From positions 689,001 to 753,000 of the forward strand of contig NZ_ASVU01000001.1 in the NCBI RefSeq assembly GCF_000407365.1: a stretch of DNA of 64,000 bases, read 5' to 3'. Below, one piece after another: positions 54,018-63,849 of the stretch (position 1 is the stretch's first letter; each line of letters begins with the position of its first letter). Position numbers and translations under genes: made by a program. Source of the stretch: Enterococcus asini ATCC 700915. Its GTDB lineage: Bacteria > Bacillota > Bacilli > Lactobacillales > Enterococcaceae. The notes beneath the pieces are model-generated. The model was not told the origin of the DNA and searched no databases. It was given only the letters and a program-made list of their open reading frames with translations.

Positions 54018-55013
54018 TTAAGATTGGCGCCCAGCTTTTCTCTTCAAGTAGTCGATAATGATGGCAAGGATGATAACTAACCCGGTTACAGTATCTTGCA
54101 AAAAGGAGTTTACGCCCATTAACGTTAAGCCATTTTTGAAAACCTGTAATGTTAAAATACCTGCAACAGCACCACCGATTGTTCCAATACCACCACTAAA
54201 TGATACTCCCCCCATAATTGCAGCAGCCATGGCAAACAAGTCTAGTCCGTTGGCATCTTTAGAAGCACCACCATTCAAGTTGGAAACGATTAGTAAGCCA
54301 GCAATTGCCGCTAGCATACCTTCAATAATAAATACTTTAACAACATGTAGATCTGTGTTTATTCCAGATAATCTTGCTGCTTCTGGGTTTGAGCCTACCG
54401 CATAAGTATATTTTCCTAATCGCGTCCCTTTCATAATGAACGTAACAATTATGATTGCAATGACAAAGATAAGCGCATTACTTTTAAATACATCAGTTCC
54501 AATTGGTGTCTTAGCAAGGCGATTAAACCATTCTTGCTCTGAACCGATAAACTGTTCATCTGTAAAAAATCCCAACATTCCTTTAATTACATAACTCGTA
54601 CCCAAAGTTAAGATAAAAGAAGGAAGATCAAATTTTTTAATCAACAACGCATTAAAGGTTCCCAATATTGCCCCAACGAGTAAAGAAATTAACACAACTA
54701 AGATTGGATTGAAGCCAAGATTGGCACAATAAAGACCTACCATACCTGCTGCCATCCCCACATAACCAATAGATAAATCAACATAGCCACAAATTAAGAT
54801 CATGGCATAAGCTACGGTTAGAATCCCAACTGGAGGAATTTGTTGTAAAAAATTTTCCATATTATACGTGCTCAGAAAATCTGCATTCGCTATTGAAAAA
54901 TAAACTACTAAAACGATCAACACTAGATATACGGAGTAATTCATAAACAATGCTTTTAGGTCAATTTTTTTCTTCATCTTATTTTCAGTTGCTATTTTCT
55001 TCGAATTTTCCAT
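54018..55013 (-). CDS. Ribose-type sugar ABC permease
   Basis: 331 aa, about 8-10 helices, RbsC/AraH family: YVDLSIGYVGMAAGMVGLYCA and the late block IMGGVSFSGGIGTIGGAVAG. The start has AGGAG upstream. It lies between the ATPase and the binding protein. Confidence 0.93.
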   Translation of the reverse strand: MENSKKIATENKMKKKIDLKALFMNYSVYLVLIVLVVYFSIANADFLSTYNMENFLQQIPPVGILTVAYAMILICGYVDLSIGYVGMAAGMVGLYCANLGFNPILVVLISLLVGAILGTFNALLIKKFDLPSFILTLGTSYVIKGMLGFFTDEQFIGSEQEWFNRLAKTPIGTDVFKSNALIFVIAIIIVTFIMKGTRLGKYTYAVGSNPEAARLSGINTDLHVVKVFIIEGMLAAIAGLLIVSNLNGGASKDANGLDLFAMAAAIMGGVSFSGGIGTIGGAVAGILTLQVFKNGLTLMGVNSFLQDTVTGLVIILAIIIDYLKRKAGRQS

Positions 55014-55070
55014 AATTCTGCTCCTATCGTCTTGCTTACTATTGATTGTTAAAGAGGAAAAACAAGCTCA

Positions 55071-56579
55071 TCAGTCTTCAATTGCTGCATATTTCATAAT
55101 CATTTCCTGAGCTTCATCTTTTCGATCCGCATATTCTGAAACTACCAGTTCTCCTGAAATGGTCCCTTCTTGGAAGACATGAATACGATCACAAATCCCT
55201 AATAATTCTGGAATCTCAGATGATACTATTAAAACGGTCTTCCCTTGATTCGCTAAGTCATTAATAATTCCATAGATCTCAGACTTGGCTCCGACATCAA
55301 TCCCTTTTGTAGGTTCATCAAAGATATACACTTCATTTTTCGTATTTAACCACTTGGCTAAAACAACTTTTTGCTGATTTCCTCCAGACAGACTGGAGAC
55401 TGGATTTTCAATATCTTTAGTTTTGATATTAACTTTTTTAACAAATTTATTTGCTACATCAGCCAATTCTTGAGCATGGGTAACCATCTTATCCAGTGAC
55501 GTAACTGTAATGTTATCCTTAATTGATAGATTAAGTAATAGTCCTTGTCGTTTTCGATCTTCTGTTAGCAAACAGATTCCTTGCTTGATCGCATCTTCAG
55601 GAGATTTAATTCGAACCTTTTTACCATTGATCGTGATTTCGCCATTTTTCAGGTGATCCGCTCCAAAAAGCAGGCGCATTGTCTCTGTTCGACCACTTCC
55701 CACTAATCCTGCAAAACCCAGAACTTCACCTGCTCTTGCTTCAAAGCTAACATCCTTTACTTTTCCGAACTTATCACACAAACCATCGACTTTAAGATAG
55801 GTTGATCCTATTTTGGTTGGCTGTTTCGGATATAAATCAGTAATTTCCCGACCGACTAGCATCGAAATAATTTGATTTTCAGACAGATCTTTCACATTAT
55901 TTGTTGAGATAAATTCTCCGTCCCGCATAATCGTAATGCGTTCTCCCAATTCAAATATTTCTTTCATTCGATGAGAAATATAAATACTCGAGAATCCTTT
56001 TTCTTTTAAACGACGAATGATAATGAACAATACTTCTACGTCTTTATCCGATAAAGATGTGGTCGGTTCATCAAAAATGATCACTTTCGCATTCAAACTT
56101 AAAGCCTTGGCAATTTCTATTAGTTGCTTATTGGCTGTTGAAAGGGAACTGACAATATCTGTGGGTGCTACTTTGGCTCCCACCATATTCAACCAGTATT
56201 GTGTATCTTCGTTTAATTTCTTAAAATCAACAATTCCTAAAAAATTGTTTTTATAAGGTAAACGACCGATATAAACATTTTCCGCCACGGATAAGTCCTC
56301 TGCTAAGTTTAACTCTTGATGGACAAAACCAATTCCTAGCTCAGTTGCTAGATCGGTAGTCATTTTAGGTATTTCTTTACCTTCAAAGGTAATTGTCCCT
56401 GCATCTTTCTCCAAAAGGCCGGCCAGAATATTCATTAAGGTCGATTTTCCTGCCCCGTTTTCTCCCATAAAAGCATGAATTTCGCCTTTACGAACTTCTA
56501 ACTGGGCTTTTTTTAGAACTTTAACCTTACCGAAACTCTTATCAATGCCTTTCATTGAGAATAAAACTTCATCACCCAT
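55071..56579 (-). CDS. Ribose-type sugar ABC ATPase with two ATP domains
   Basis: 502 aa RbsA/MglA-type. The first cassette has Walker A GENGAGKST and Walker B VIIFDEPTTSLS. The second has the degenerate Walker A GLVGSGRTE, signature LSGGNQQKV and Walker B YIFDEPTKGID. The start has GAAAGGAAG upstream. It energises the permease encoded next. Confidence 0.95.
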   Translation of the reverse strand: MGDEVLFSMKGIDKSFGKVKVLKKAQLEVRKGEIHAFMGENGAGKSTLMNILAGLLEKDAGTITFEGKEIPKMTTDLATELGIGFVHQELNLAEDLSVAENVYIGRLPYKNNFLGIVDFKKLNEDTQYWLNMVGAKVAPTDIVSSLSTANKQLIEIAKALSLNAKVIIFDEPTTSLSDKDVEVLFIIIRRLKEKGFSSIYISHRMKEIFELGERITIMRDGEFISTNNVKDLSENQIISMLVGREITDLYPKQPTKIGSTYLKVDGLCDKFGKVKDVSFEARAGEVLGFAGLVGSGRTETMRLLFGADHLKNGEITINGKKVRIKSPEDAIKQGICLLTEDRKRQGLLLNLSIKDNITVTSLDKMVTHAQELADVANKFVKKVNIKTKDIENPVSSLSGGNQQKVVLAKWLNTKNEVYIFDEPTKGIDVGAKSEIYGIINDLANQGKTVLIVSSEIPELLGICDRIHVFQEGTISGELVVSEYADRKDEAQEMIMKYAAIED

Positions 56580-56627
56580 TGATTTGCTTCCTTTCAGAAA
56601 GTGAATAATTTCATTTTTTTAGACTCA

Positions 56628-58157
56628 TTATTTTTCTTCATAAACAAAGTAATCAAATTTTGCCTCTAAGTCATATCCAGAGTAATCGACGTTTGCCATG
56701 CCAACAAATGCGCCAGTGAAAAAGCCACCATTTGTCTGATTTACATAATCGTCAGAAAGAATCTTGGCATCTAATGTCACAGGAATATCAATCCACTCTT
56801 TACCATCAAATGAATAAGCATAGTAATAAGAAGAGGTCTTAACTTTTGTTTTAAAGTAAACATATTCCACATCTTTAGGCACTTTTATTGCTTGTTCTTT
56901 CAAATAACTTGTAAGCACGCCTTGGTTATTTTCTGTTACTTCAATGACACGGCCATTTAGCTCATTCCAAGTTATCTGAATCATCGACCAATGTTGACTA
57001 TTATAGAAATTGGTCAATCCTGCCATTTGTTGGAAAGTAGTCGGATAATATGCAAGCCTTGTCTCCGCTTCCAATTCAAATGACTGCCAACGTCGTGCAA
57101 CTAGTGACGTATCATGGAGATTGGTTAAACTGCCACCACCTCTCAATACAAGATGACTATTACTTATTCGTCCGATCTTCTCAGTGAACGGTACACGCAA
57201 TGTATTAAAATGGATATTTAAGTGAGCCTCTTCAAAATCATCTTTAATCAAATAGTTAGGATCGTAAGGATGTAAAGTTATATTTTTGGGTGCTTCAACT
57301 TCAATACTTCCTTGTTTTCCACCGACAATCAATGGCCACTTATCTTCTGTCCACTTTACTTTTTGAATGGCAGTTTCTCTACCTAATGTGCACCAGCCTC
57401 GTGGATCATGAATTGATTCCGTTTCATGGTGCCAAGGTCTACCAGTTAAGTGAGCGAAATACCATTCTCCTTCTGGCGTGTCTACTAAAGCGCCATGGCC
57501 ACATTTTTGCAACGGATTATCAGGACTTTCAAACGCTGTTAAAAAGGTTTCCCCTTGGAATTCATACTCACCATAGATAGAATCTGCCCGGGCAACCACT
57601 TCTTGATGCGCATAAGTTGTACCACCTTCTGCACAGAACAAGTAATATTTTCCAAAAATTTTATAAAGGTGAGGGCCTTCTGTTAACTTAACATCTGTTC
57701 CACGCCAGATGATTTTGCCGGTTTCAGGTAACAATCTTTCTTCTTCCACTGAATACTCGGTACACTTAATCCCGTAAAATGGATGGTGATATTCTCGATG
57801 ATCCCATTCCATTTGCACGATATATTTTTTCCCGTCATCATCATGGAAGAGAGAACTATCAAATCCTACACCGTTTAACCGAATGGGATCACTCCAGGGC
57901 CCATAGATTGACTCTGAAGTAGTCAAGTAGTTGACACAATCTTTAAAAGCACCATTCGTTACTTTAACATCGGTATAAACTAACCAGAATTTGCCATCTG
58001 CATAAGATAAATCTGGTGCCCAAATACCGCCTGAATCAACATTTCCTTTCATGTCTAATAACGTCACAGTATCTAAAGGATGTGTAATTAATTGCCAATG
58101 AACCAAATCTTTTGATTCATGTATCTGTACCCCTGGAAACCAATCAATAGTATACAC
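56628..58157 (-). pseudogene. GH43 beta-xylosidase, 5'-truncated
   Basis: The open frame (509 codons from a GTG at 58157) enters the GH43 fold at WFPGVQIHESKDLVHW. Full-length relatives such as Bacillus XynB have about 30 residues before this, including the NPDPS segment with the catalytic base Asp; these are absent. The rest is intact, including GGIWAPDLSYADGKFWLVYT, the Glu in KLTEGPHLYK, and the C-terminal beta-sandwich with ARRWQSFELEAETRL. Upstream DNA instead carries a promoter whose -10 lies within the first codons. It is unlikely to make an active enzyme. Confidence 0.85.
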
Positions 58158-58177
58158 GGTTTCAAAAAGAAGGTCAA
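58149..58177 (-). promoter_or_regulatory. Promoter overlapping the truncated GH43 5' end
   Basis: On the minus strand TTGACC (58172-58177), 17 nt, TATACT (58149-58154). The -10 coincides with codons 2-3 of the GH43 frame, so the transcript starts inside that frame and would drive mainly the ABC genes. Confidence 0.75.
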
Positions 58178-58197
58178 GGAATTTTTATCTTTTTAGA

Positions 58198-58213
58198 TTC
58201 GTGAATTCACGAA
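58198..58213. promoter_or_regulatory. 16-bp perfect palindrome upstream of the ABC operon promoter
   Basis: TTCGTGAATTCACGAA is a perfect palindrome 21 nt upstream of the -35, a position usual for an activator. The binding protein is unknown. The rest of 58178-58412 is AT-rich without genes. Confidence 0.6.
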
Positions 58214-58411
58214 CAATATCTCCTTTTCATTTTTATTTCAATTTAGACAGTTATTTATCCATAAATTATTGAACAAGCACAAATTTTACGATGGCAAATT
58301 TCACAGAAAAAACAGGCATAGATAAGTTTCATTTTACTGAAAATATAGCAAATAAACTAACCTAATACTTTTTCTAAAAGCAAATTATCTTGATAAAGCC
58401 TTAAAATCTAC

Positions 58412-58445
58412 ATAAAAAAGAAGCCGAGAACTTTCTCAGCTTCTA
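58412..58445 (-). terminator. Terminator of the 77-aa gene
   Basis: On the minus strand GAAGCTGAGA pairs with TCTCGGCTTC, followed by T6. Confidence 0.88.
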
Positions 58446-58459
58446 ATCCTTGTTTCAAT

Positions 58460-58693
58460 TTATGCTTTGATTTCTTCTTTGATATTCGGCCGATAGCCAT
58501 GATTGTTCAAAAACTCAACAATCTCATGTAACTCAGCTTTGGCGAATGCAGTTTTTTGACACGTCGTTACAGATTTGAAGGGGAACCCTTTTTTCTGCGT
58601 TCGATAGACATAACACAAGTCGTGATCGATTTCGATCGGTACCTCTTTGTCACAGTTGTTTGAGACAAGAGCAAAAAGCGTCTGCCAATCCAA
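58460..58693 (-). CDS. Small protein of unknown function (77 aa)
   Basis: Short acidic-to-neutral protein with no membrane segment or known motif; helices are likely at both ends (MDWQTLFALVSNN and AKAELHEIVEFLNNHGY). It begins with TTG at 58693 after GGAAG and ends before a clean terminator, which supports a real gene. Three cysteines (NCDKE, LCYVY, TCQKT). The 245 nt upstream of it hold nothing I can identify. Confidence 0.6.
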   Translation of the reverse strand: MDWQTLFALVSNNCDKEVPIEIDHDLCYVYRTQKKGFPFKSVTTCQKTAFAKAELHEIVEFLNNHGYRPNIKEEIKA

Positions 58694-58938
58694 CGTCTAC
58701 ACTTCCTTTCTCCAGATGTGATTGTCTCCTCAAACACTCACATCTCATTACCAAAGGAGTATACTCACTTCCCAGATAAAAAGCTACCAAAATTCATCAT
58801 TGTAAGAGAAATCTTACTTGGGCTTTACGCATTCTTTAGCATTTCGCTTCAAACACAAAACAACCGTTTTCTTTCTTCTTTTTCCCACTGATTCTCTTGT
58901 TTTTTTGAAAAAGCCATCCACACTTTAGTCCCGATTGA

Positions 58939-60498
58939 TTAATCTTCTTGGGGTAAAATTTGAAAGTTCTCATTTACGGTAGCTTGAATCACCGGGTGCC
59001 GGCGTAAGTAATCGGCAATTAACTCGGTCATATCGATTTGAACTTCCCGTTGAATTTTTTCCGGGGTAAACATGGCGTAATTGCCCCCACCTACCGCTCG
59101 ATATTGATTGATAACAACTTCCAGAGTATCCGTCGCTTGCACGGGCTGGCCATTAAAGCGCAATTCGGTCACGCGCGAGCCTACTGGTTGGCGCAAATCG
59201 ATGGTGTAGTCTACCCCTTCGTACATATCGTAATTGTAATACTGCGGTTTTGGTTTAATAAAACGAGGATTGAAGACGATTTTGCCGTCTTCCAAGGCCA
59301 AATAATTCGCCGTTTGTTCTAGGGCCTGGCGTAAATCGGCGCCGGTAATTTGAGAGACGGCTAGCGTATTAGGATAGATATAGTTGGTAATGATATTACG
59401 CATGGTAATGGTCTCGTCAAACCCTTTGCCTTCATTATTGAACAAAGCGGTACCGGAAATTGGCGCTCCCGAGGCTTCCATTTGTACCTTATTGATGAAC
59501 TCCACGTAAGGGTGTTCCTTTAAGCGGGCTTTCATGGAATCTTGAATGCGCATATCCCCTTCCACCCGGCCCACTGGTTGATCCAACCAAGTTTCCAAGT
59601 TCTGATTCAATTCCGCCACGCTGGCCAAAATCCCTGCATCTGGCTGGCAATCCGCCACGGGATGAATGCTCGCACTGGCTCCGGTAACGGTCACTCCGGT
59701 AGCTGTTTTATTCAAATCTAAGACAATTTCCCCCACGAAGCGGCCAAATGAGCCGGGCTGAATTACCGGAACGCCATTGACCACGCCAGCGATTTCCCGG
59801 TGTTGATGGCCAGTGATCAAGGCATCAATGCCTGAAACACTGTGCAAGAGCTCGTAGCCCTCATTTTCCCCGGTTATCAGCTCAGTAGCTTCACCGGTTT
59901 CCAAGTCCCGCTCAAAGCCCCCGTGATAGGCGACAATCACTACATCCGCCAATTCTCGAAGTTTTGGCACGTACTGCTTCGCTGTCTTCACTAAACTTTG
60001 GAAGTGCAGTCCTTTAATGTGGCTCGGTTGTTCCCAATGAGGAATGTACTGAGTAACCACACCTAAGATGGCCACTTTCACCCCGGCCTTTTCAATAATC
60101 ACATAGGGTTGACCAAAATAAGGCCGGCCGTTTTCCCCTAAGACATTCGCCGCTAAAATCGGATGCTCATAGCTGTTAATCGCTTTTTGCAAATACTCGG
60201 GCCCGTAGTTAAACTCATGATTTCCTAAAAGGCCCACATCATAACCGATTTGATTGACCACTTGCGTCAAAAGAGCGGGATTTTGCTCCCCTTGCTTTGC
60301 CACATAATAGCTTAAAGGCGAGCCTTGAATAAAGTCACCATTTTCAATCTTAATCACCGGTCCAGTGGCAGCGGCGGTTAATTCTTTCATTTTTGTGGCT
60401 ACTTTGGCCACACCATAGGGCTGATCAGTGGTATCCGCATAGTTGGTCGGCAAGACGTAGCCATGCATATCACTGGTAGCTAAAATCGTTAATTTCAT
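58939..60498 (-). CDS. Metallophosphatase / 5'-nucleotidase family protein
   Basis: 519 aa: N-terminal calcineurin-like metallophosphoesterase with metal motifs SDMHGYV, GNHEFNYG, AYHGG and GHQHR, and a C-terminal 5'-nucleotidase substrate domain (MRNIITNYIYPNTLAV; GGGNYAMF). It hydrolyses phosphate esters such as nucleotides or cyclic nucleotides. There is no signal peptide or LPxTG signal, unlike many secreted relatives, so it is predicted cytoplasmic. The start has AAGGGA upstream. Confidence 0.92.
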   Translation of the reverse strand: MKLTILATSDMHGYVLPTNYADTTDQPYGVAKVATKMKELTAAATGPVIKIENGDFIQGSPLSYYVAKQGEQNPALLTQVVNQIGYDVGLLGNHEFNYGPEYLQKAINSYEHPILAANVLGENGRPYFGQPYVIIEKAGVKVAILGVVTQYIPHWEQPSHIKGLHFQSLVKTAKQYVPKLRELADVVIVAYHGGFERDLETGEATELITGENEGYELLHSVSGIDALITGHQHREIAGVVNGVPVIQPGSFGRFVGEIVLDLNKTATGVTVTGASASIHPVADCQPDAGILASVAELNQNLETWLDQPVGRVEGDMRIQDSMKARLKEHPYVEFINKVQMEASGAPISGTALFNNEGKGFDETITMRNIITNYIYPNTLAVSQITGADLRQALEQTANYLALEDGKIVFNPRFIKPKPQYYNYDMYEGVDYTIDLRQPVGSRVTELRFNGQPVQATDTLEVVINQYRAVGGGNYAMFTPEKIQREVQIDMTELIADYLRRHPVIQATVNENFQILPQED

Positions 60499-60588
60499 TT
60501 AAAACATCCCTTATTTAAAAGTCTGAATCAGGAAAATCCTGCTCCATCATCATAACAAAACTAGGGGGAAAACAAAAATAAAAGACAA

Positions 60589-60638
60589 GTAAAAATCCGC
60601 TCTAAGTGAAGGTAAATTCACCAAAAACGGATTTTTAT
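60589..60638. terminator. Terminator of the ascorbate-type PTS operon
   Basis: AAAAATCCG (60591-60599) pairs with CGGATTTTT (60628-60636), with an inner GTGAA/TTCAC stem. T runs are on both strands. Confidence 0.85.
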
Positions 60639-60671
60639 TTGCTATTTACGTTCTTAATATCAAACCTATTT

Positions 60672-61385
60672 TTAATCGTCTAAAATCGTAAAACCTAGGC
60701 TTTTAATATCTCGATTAAACATCTTAACCGTTTCAAGAGAAAGTTTGCTCAAATCCATATGATACATAGAGAGCTTAGATAATAATGCTGGTGTTACAGT
60801 AATAATATCTACACCCAAAGAATCTGCTTGAACAATATTATATACTTCTCTAGAACTTGCCCAAAGTAATTTAGTTCCATTCTTTTTGTGACAAAGTTCC
60901 AACGATTGTTTCATTAGTGGCTCTGGATCAATACCAGTATCTGCAACTCGCCCAGCAAAAACTGAAACAATATTTTTTGTTCCATCAGATAAGGCATCTA
61001 CAGTGTTAGCCACCTGTTCTGTAGTCATAATAGCTGTCACGTTCAATTTTAATCCTTTTTCTGACAACTTACGAATAAGGTCGGTTGAAGCTTCGCCTTT
61101 AGTATTCATAATAGGAATTTTTACATACACATTATCTCCCAGAGAAGACAACTTAATTGCTTCTTTTTCCATAGTTTCAAAATCATCTGCAAAAACTTCA
61201 AAGCTAATTGGCATACCATCAACTTTTTCTAATACTTCTTTAGCAAAAGCGACATAATTTGTAATCCCAGCTTGTTTCATCAAGCTAGGGTTAGTTGTAA
61301 ATCCGGTAACAATCCCTGCAGATTTCATTTTCAGCATGTCCTCAATCACAGCTCCATCTGAATAAATATCAATTTTAAAATCCAT
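60672..61385 (-). CDS. Transaldolase / fructose-6-phosphate aldolase family protein
   Basis: 237 aa TIM-barrel class I aldolase. The Schiff-base Lys is in VYVKIPIMN near residue 85, with TGFTTNPSLM at the start and VSVFAGRVADTG later. It could cleave or form ketose phosphates from the sugar acid or polyol imported by the adjacent PTS. The start at 61385 directly follows the IIC stop (1 nt gap), so the two are coupled. Confidence 0.92.
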   Translation of the reverse strand: MDFKIDIYSDGAVIEDMLKMKSAGIVTGFTTNPSLMKQAGITNYVAFAKEVLEKVDGMPISFEVFADDFETMEKEAIKLSSLGDNVYVKIPIMNTKGEASTDLIRKLSEKGLKLNVTAIMTTEQVANTVDALSDGTKNIVSVFAGRVADTGIDPEPLMKQSLELCHKKNGTKLLWASSREVYNIVQADSLGVDIITVTPALLSKLSMYHMDLSKLSLETVKMFNRDIKSLGFTILDD

Positions 61386-61386
61386 T

Positions 61387-62757
61387 TTAATCGGTCTCCA
61401 TTCCTTCATTATTAATAGCTATCTTTGATGGGTGAACAACACTTGGTAAGACTAAGACAAGTAAAACAGCTGCCATAATTACATAAATTCCCATCTGACC
61501 GAATTGACCGCCAACTTTACCTAATAAAATTCCAATCCAACCAAAGTCAAAATCACCAAATGTAGCATTAGAAAAACCAAGCTCCCCTAATACTGGTAGC
61601 AGTAATGCTGGTAAGAAGGCTAGAAACAAACCATTTACAAAGGCTCCAACAATCGCGCCTCTTCGTCCACCAGTTGAATTACCATAAACACCAGCAGTAG
61701 CACCACAGAAGAAATGAGGTACTAACCCAGGAATAATTAAAACTCCTCCAGCAGCTCCAAGGATAAACATACCGATAAGTCCACCTACAAAGCTTGAAAT
61801 AAATCCAATGATTACAGCAGTTTGTGCGTATGGGAAGAATACAGCACAATCGACTGCAGGTACTGCATTTGGGATGACTTTATCAGCAATACCCTGAAAG
61901 GCTGGTAATAAATCGGCTAAAATCATTCGTACGCCAGAATAGACAATCGTTACACCAACAGCAAACTTCAATCCACAGAGAATAGCAAATAGATAAGGCG
62001 ACTTCCCATCTGATAAAGTTGAGACAAACTCAGGACCAGCAGCAATTGCTGAGACTAGATAGAAAATAATCATGGTTAGTGCAGTAGAGATCGTTGTATT
62101 TCGTAAAAACCCGAATTTTTCAGGAACTTCAATATCTTCTGTGGACTTCGATCCTTTACCTACTAATTCACCGATAAAAGCTGATAAGTAATACCCAATT
62201 GAGCCAAAGTGTCCCATGGCTATTTCATCACCATCTGTAACTTTTAAAGTGTATTTTTGACCAATAGCAGGGGAAATCGCACTCCATGCTCCTAAGAAGA
62301 ACCCACCAATCAAAATAAGAGAAGTACCTTCAAACCCGACTGCACCTAAAACGGCTGATAATAAGCACGCCATAAAAAATGAATGATGTCCAGTTAAAAA
62401 TACATATTTATATCGGGTAAAACGTGCTACTAACAAATTAACGACTAATCCTACAATCAAGATAGTCATTGTTTCCACACCCAAAACCTTTTGTGCTACC
62501 GATGTAACAGCTTCATTATTTGGCACGACACCAGTAATATGAAACCCGGTTTCAATCATTTGAGAAAGCGGATCTAAATTTGCACTGATAACATCTGCCC
62601 CAGCGGCTAACATTAGGTATCCTAGAATAGGACCTAATGTACCAGTCAATATTTTATGTCCTGGTGCACGCATAGCAATCAGACCAACAAATGCCACTAA
62701 TCCCATTAAAATCGCTGGTTCACTAAACATATCCTTCAGAAATTCTAAAAAAAACAT
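61387..62757 (-). CDS. PTS IIC component, ascorbate/UlaA family
   Basis: 456 aa, about eleven helices. UlaA/SgaT-type blocks: KILTGTLGPILGYLMLAAGA, FLTGHHSFFM, and the late VPAVDCAVFFPYAQTAVI. Transports and phosphorylates a sugar acid or polyol with the separate IIA and IIB proteins upstream. The absence of ulaD/ulaE/ulaG-type genes means the substrate may not be ascorbate. GGAGG before the start. Confidence 0.93.
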   Translation of the reverse strand: MFFLEFLKDMFSEPAILMGLVAFVGLIAMRAPGHKILTGTLGPILGYLMLAAGADVISANLDPLSQMIETGFHITGVVPNNEAVTSVAQKVLGVETMTILIVGLVVNLLVARFTRYKYVFLTGHHSFFMACLLSAVLGAVGFEGTSLILIGGFFLGAWSAISPAIGQKYTLKVTDGDEIAMGHFGSIGYYLSAFIGELVGKGSKSTEDIEVPEKFGFLRNTTISTALTMIIFYLVSAIAAGPEFVSTLSDGKSPYLFAILCGLKFAVGVTIVYSGVRMILADLLPAFQGIADKVIPNAVPAVDCAVFFPYAQTAVIIGFISSFVGGLIGMFILGAAGGVLIIPGLVPHFFCGATAGVYGNSTGGRRGAIVGAFVNGLFLAFLPALLLPVLGELGFSNATFGDFDFGWIGILLGKVGGQFGQMGIYVIMAAVLLVLVLPSVVHPSKIAINNEGMETD

Positions 62758-62824
62758 TATGGCTCCTCCTATAATTAGAATATTTTATAATTAATCCTCT
62801 CATGTGGCCACATAAGAAAAGTGA

Positions 62825-63112
62825 TTAACCTTTACTTTGATTTAATTCTTCTAAGATAGGTAAAATATCTTCAGTAATTTTTTTTCGATCGGCATAACTA
62901 CGAACCACTGCTACATTTTTATTCTCTGGAAATTGTTTGGCAAATTCATCGACTGTCACAAAAAGATCCGGGGTTTCACCCAATGCTGCATTAAAATCAC
63001 TTGGTCTAGCTTCTACATCAATTCCATTTTTTTTAGCAATTTGATTAATCTTCATTGCTAATAAATTACTACTGCCAATTCCATTCCCACATACTGTAAT
63101 AATTTTAATCAT
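62825..63112 (-). CDS. PTS IIB component, ascorbate/lactose type
   Basis: 95-aa phosphocarrier with the active cysteine in TVCGNGIGSSNLL near residue 8. It overlaps the IIA stop by 4 nt (ATGA). Passes phosphate from IIA to the sugar held by IIC. Confidence 0.93.
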   Translation of the reverse strand: MIKIITVCGNGIGSSNLLAMKINQIAKKNGIDVEARPSDFNAALGETPDLFVTVDEFAKQFPENKNVAVVRSYADRKKITEDILPILEELNQSKG

Positions 63113-63579
63113 AATTCTTCCTCCTCTTCTCTGATAAACGTCTCCGCTAATGTTACAAACTCTTTTTTACTAGCTGAACCTAATAATGCATTAACTTTTA
63201 CTTCTTCATCAATTAATGCAGATATCCTTTTCAATAAAGCTAAATGAGCTTTATTATCATTTGTTGCAAGGCAAATAATTAGTGATACTTCATGTTTCTT
63301 TCCAAAAAGTACAGGGTGTTCCAGTTTCAAAATACTGAAATCAGTTCGCAATGCCCCAGCTTCTGGTCTGGCATGTGGCATAGCCACTTTTGGAACAAGC
63401 ACCATATAATCGCCAAGTTCCATAACATTTTGAATCATTGCATCAATATATTTTTTTTCAATAATTCCTTCAGCCAATAATGGTTGAGCAACAATTTTTA
63501 TTGCTTCTTGCCAAGAAGAAACCTCAGATTTAAAAATTAGATGCTCTTCACTTAAATAATGTGGATTATTTTCTTCCAT
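63109..63579 (-). CDS. PTS IIA component, fructose/mannitol type
   Basis: 156 aa; the phosphorylated His is in VAMPHARPEAGA near residue 70, and the block MVLVPKVAMPHA is typical of the family. First gene of IIA-IIB-IIC-transaldolase. AGGAGG lies before the start. A cre site lies 50 nt upstream. Confidence 0.93.
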   Translation of the reverse strand: MEENNPHYLSEEHLIFKSEVSSWQEAIKIVAQPLLAEGIIEKKYIDAMIQNVMELGDYMVLVPKVAMPHARPEAGALRTDFSILKLEHPVLFGKKHEVSLIICLATNDNKAHLALLKRISALIDEEVKVNALLGSASKKEFVTLAETFIREEEEEL

Positions 63580-63628
63580 TTGAATACCTCCTAACTACAC
63601 ATTCACTATAAATTAATTTGTTTAGAAT

Positions 63629-63643
63629 AGATACCGCTTTCAT
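63629..63643 (-). promoter_or_regulatory. cre site of the ascorbate-type PTS operon
   Basis: On the minus strand ATGAAAGCGGTATCT fits WTGNAANCGNWNNCW at every position, in the divergent region between the PTS operon and its likely regulator. No strong sigma-A promoter is visible for the operon, in keeping with a need for an activator. Confidence 0.82.
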
Positions 63644-63849
63644 TTCCCGATTAAAATGGAAATGCTTGAATTATTCAGTTCAACCATTTCCTATAAGAAC
63701 TGGAAAATATCCGTTTTTTTAATTTTGATAAAAGAAGCCTTTCATAGTAAGCCTTTACAAACAATCGAATAATTTCTTATTAAAATAGGACATTGTCTTT
63801 TTAGTAAATAGTTTATATGATACCCATATAATAGAGCGGAGGAATTATC

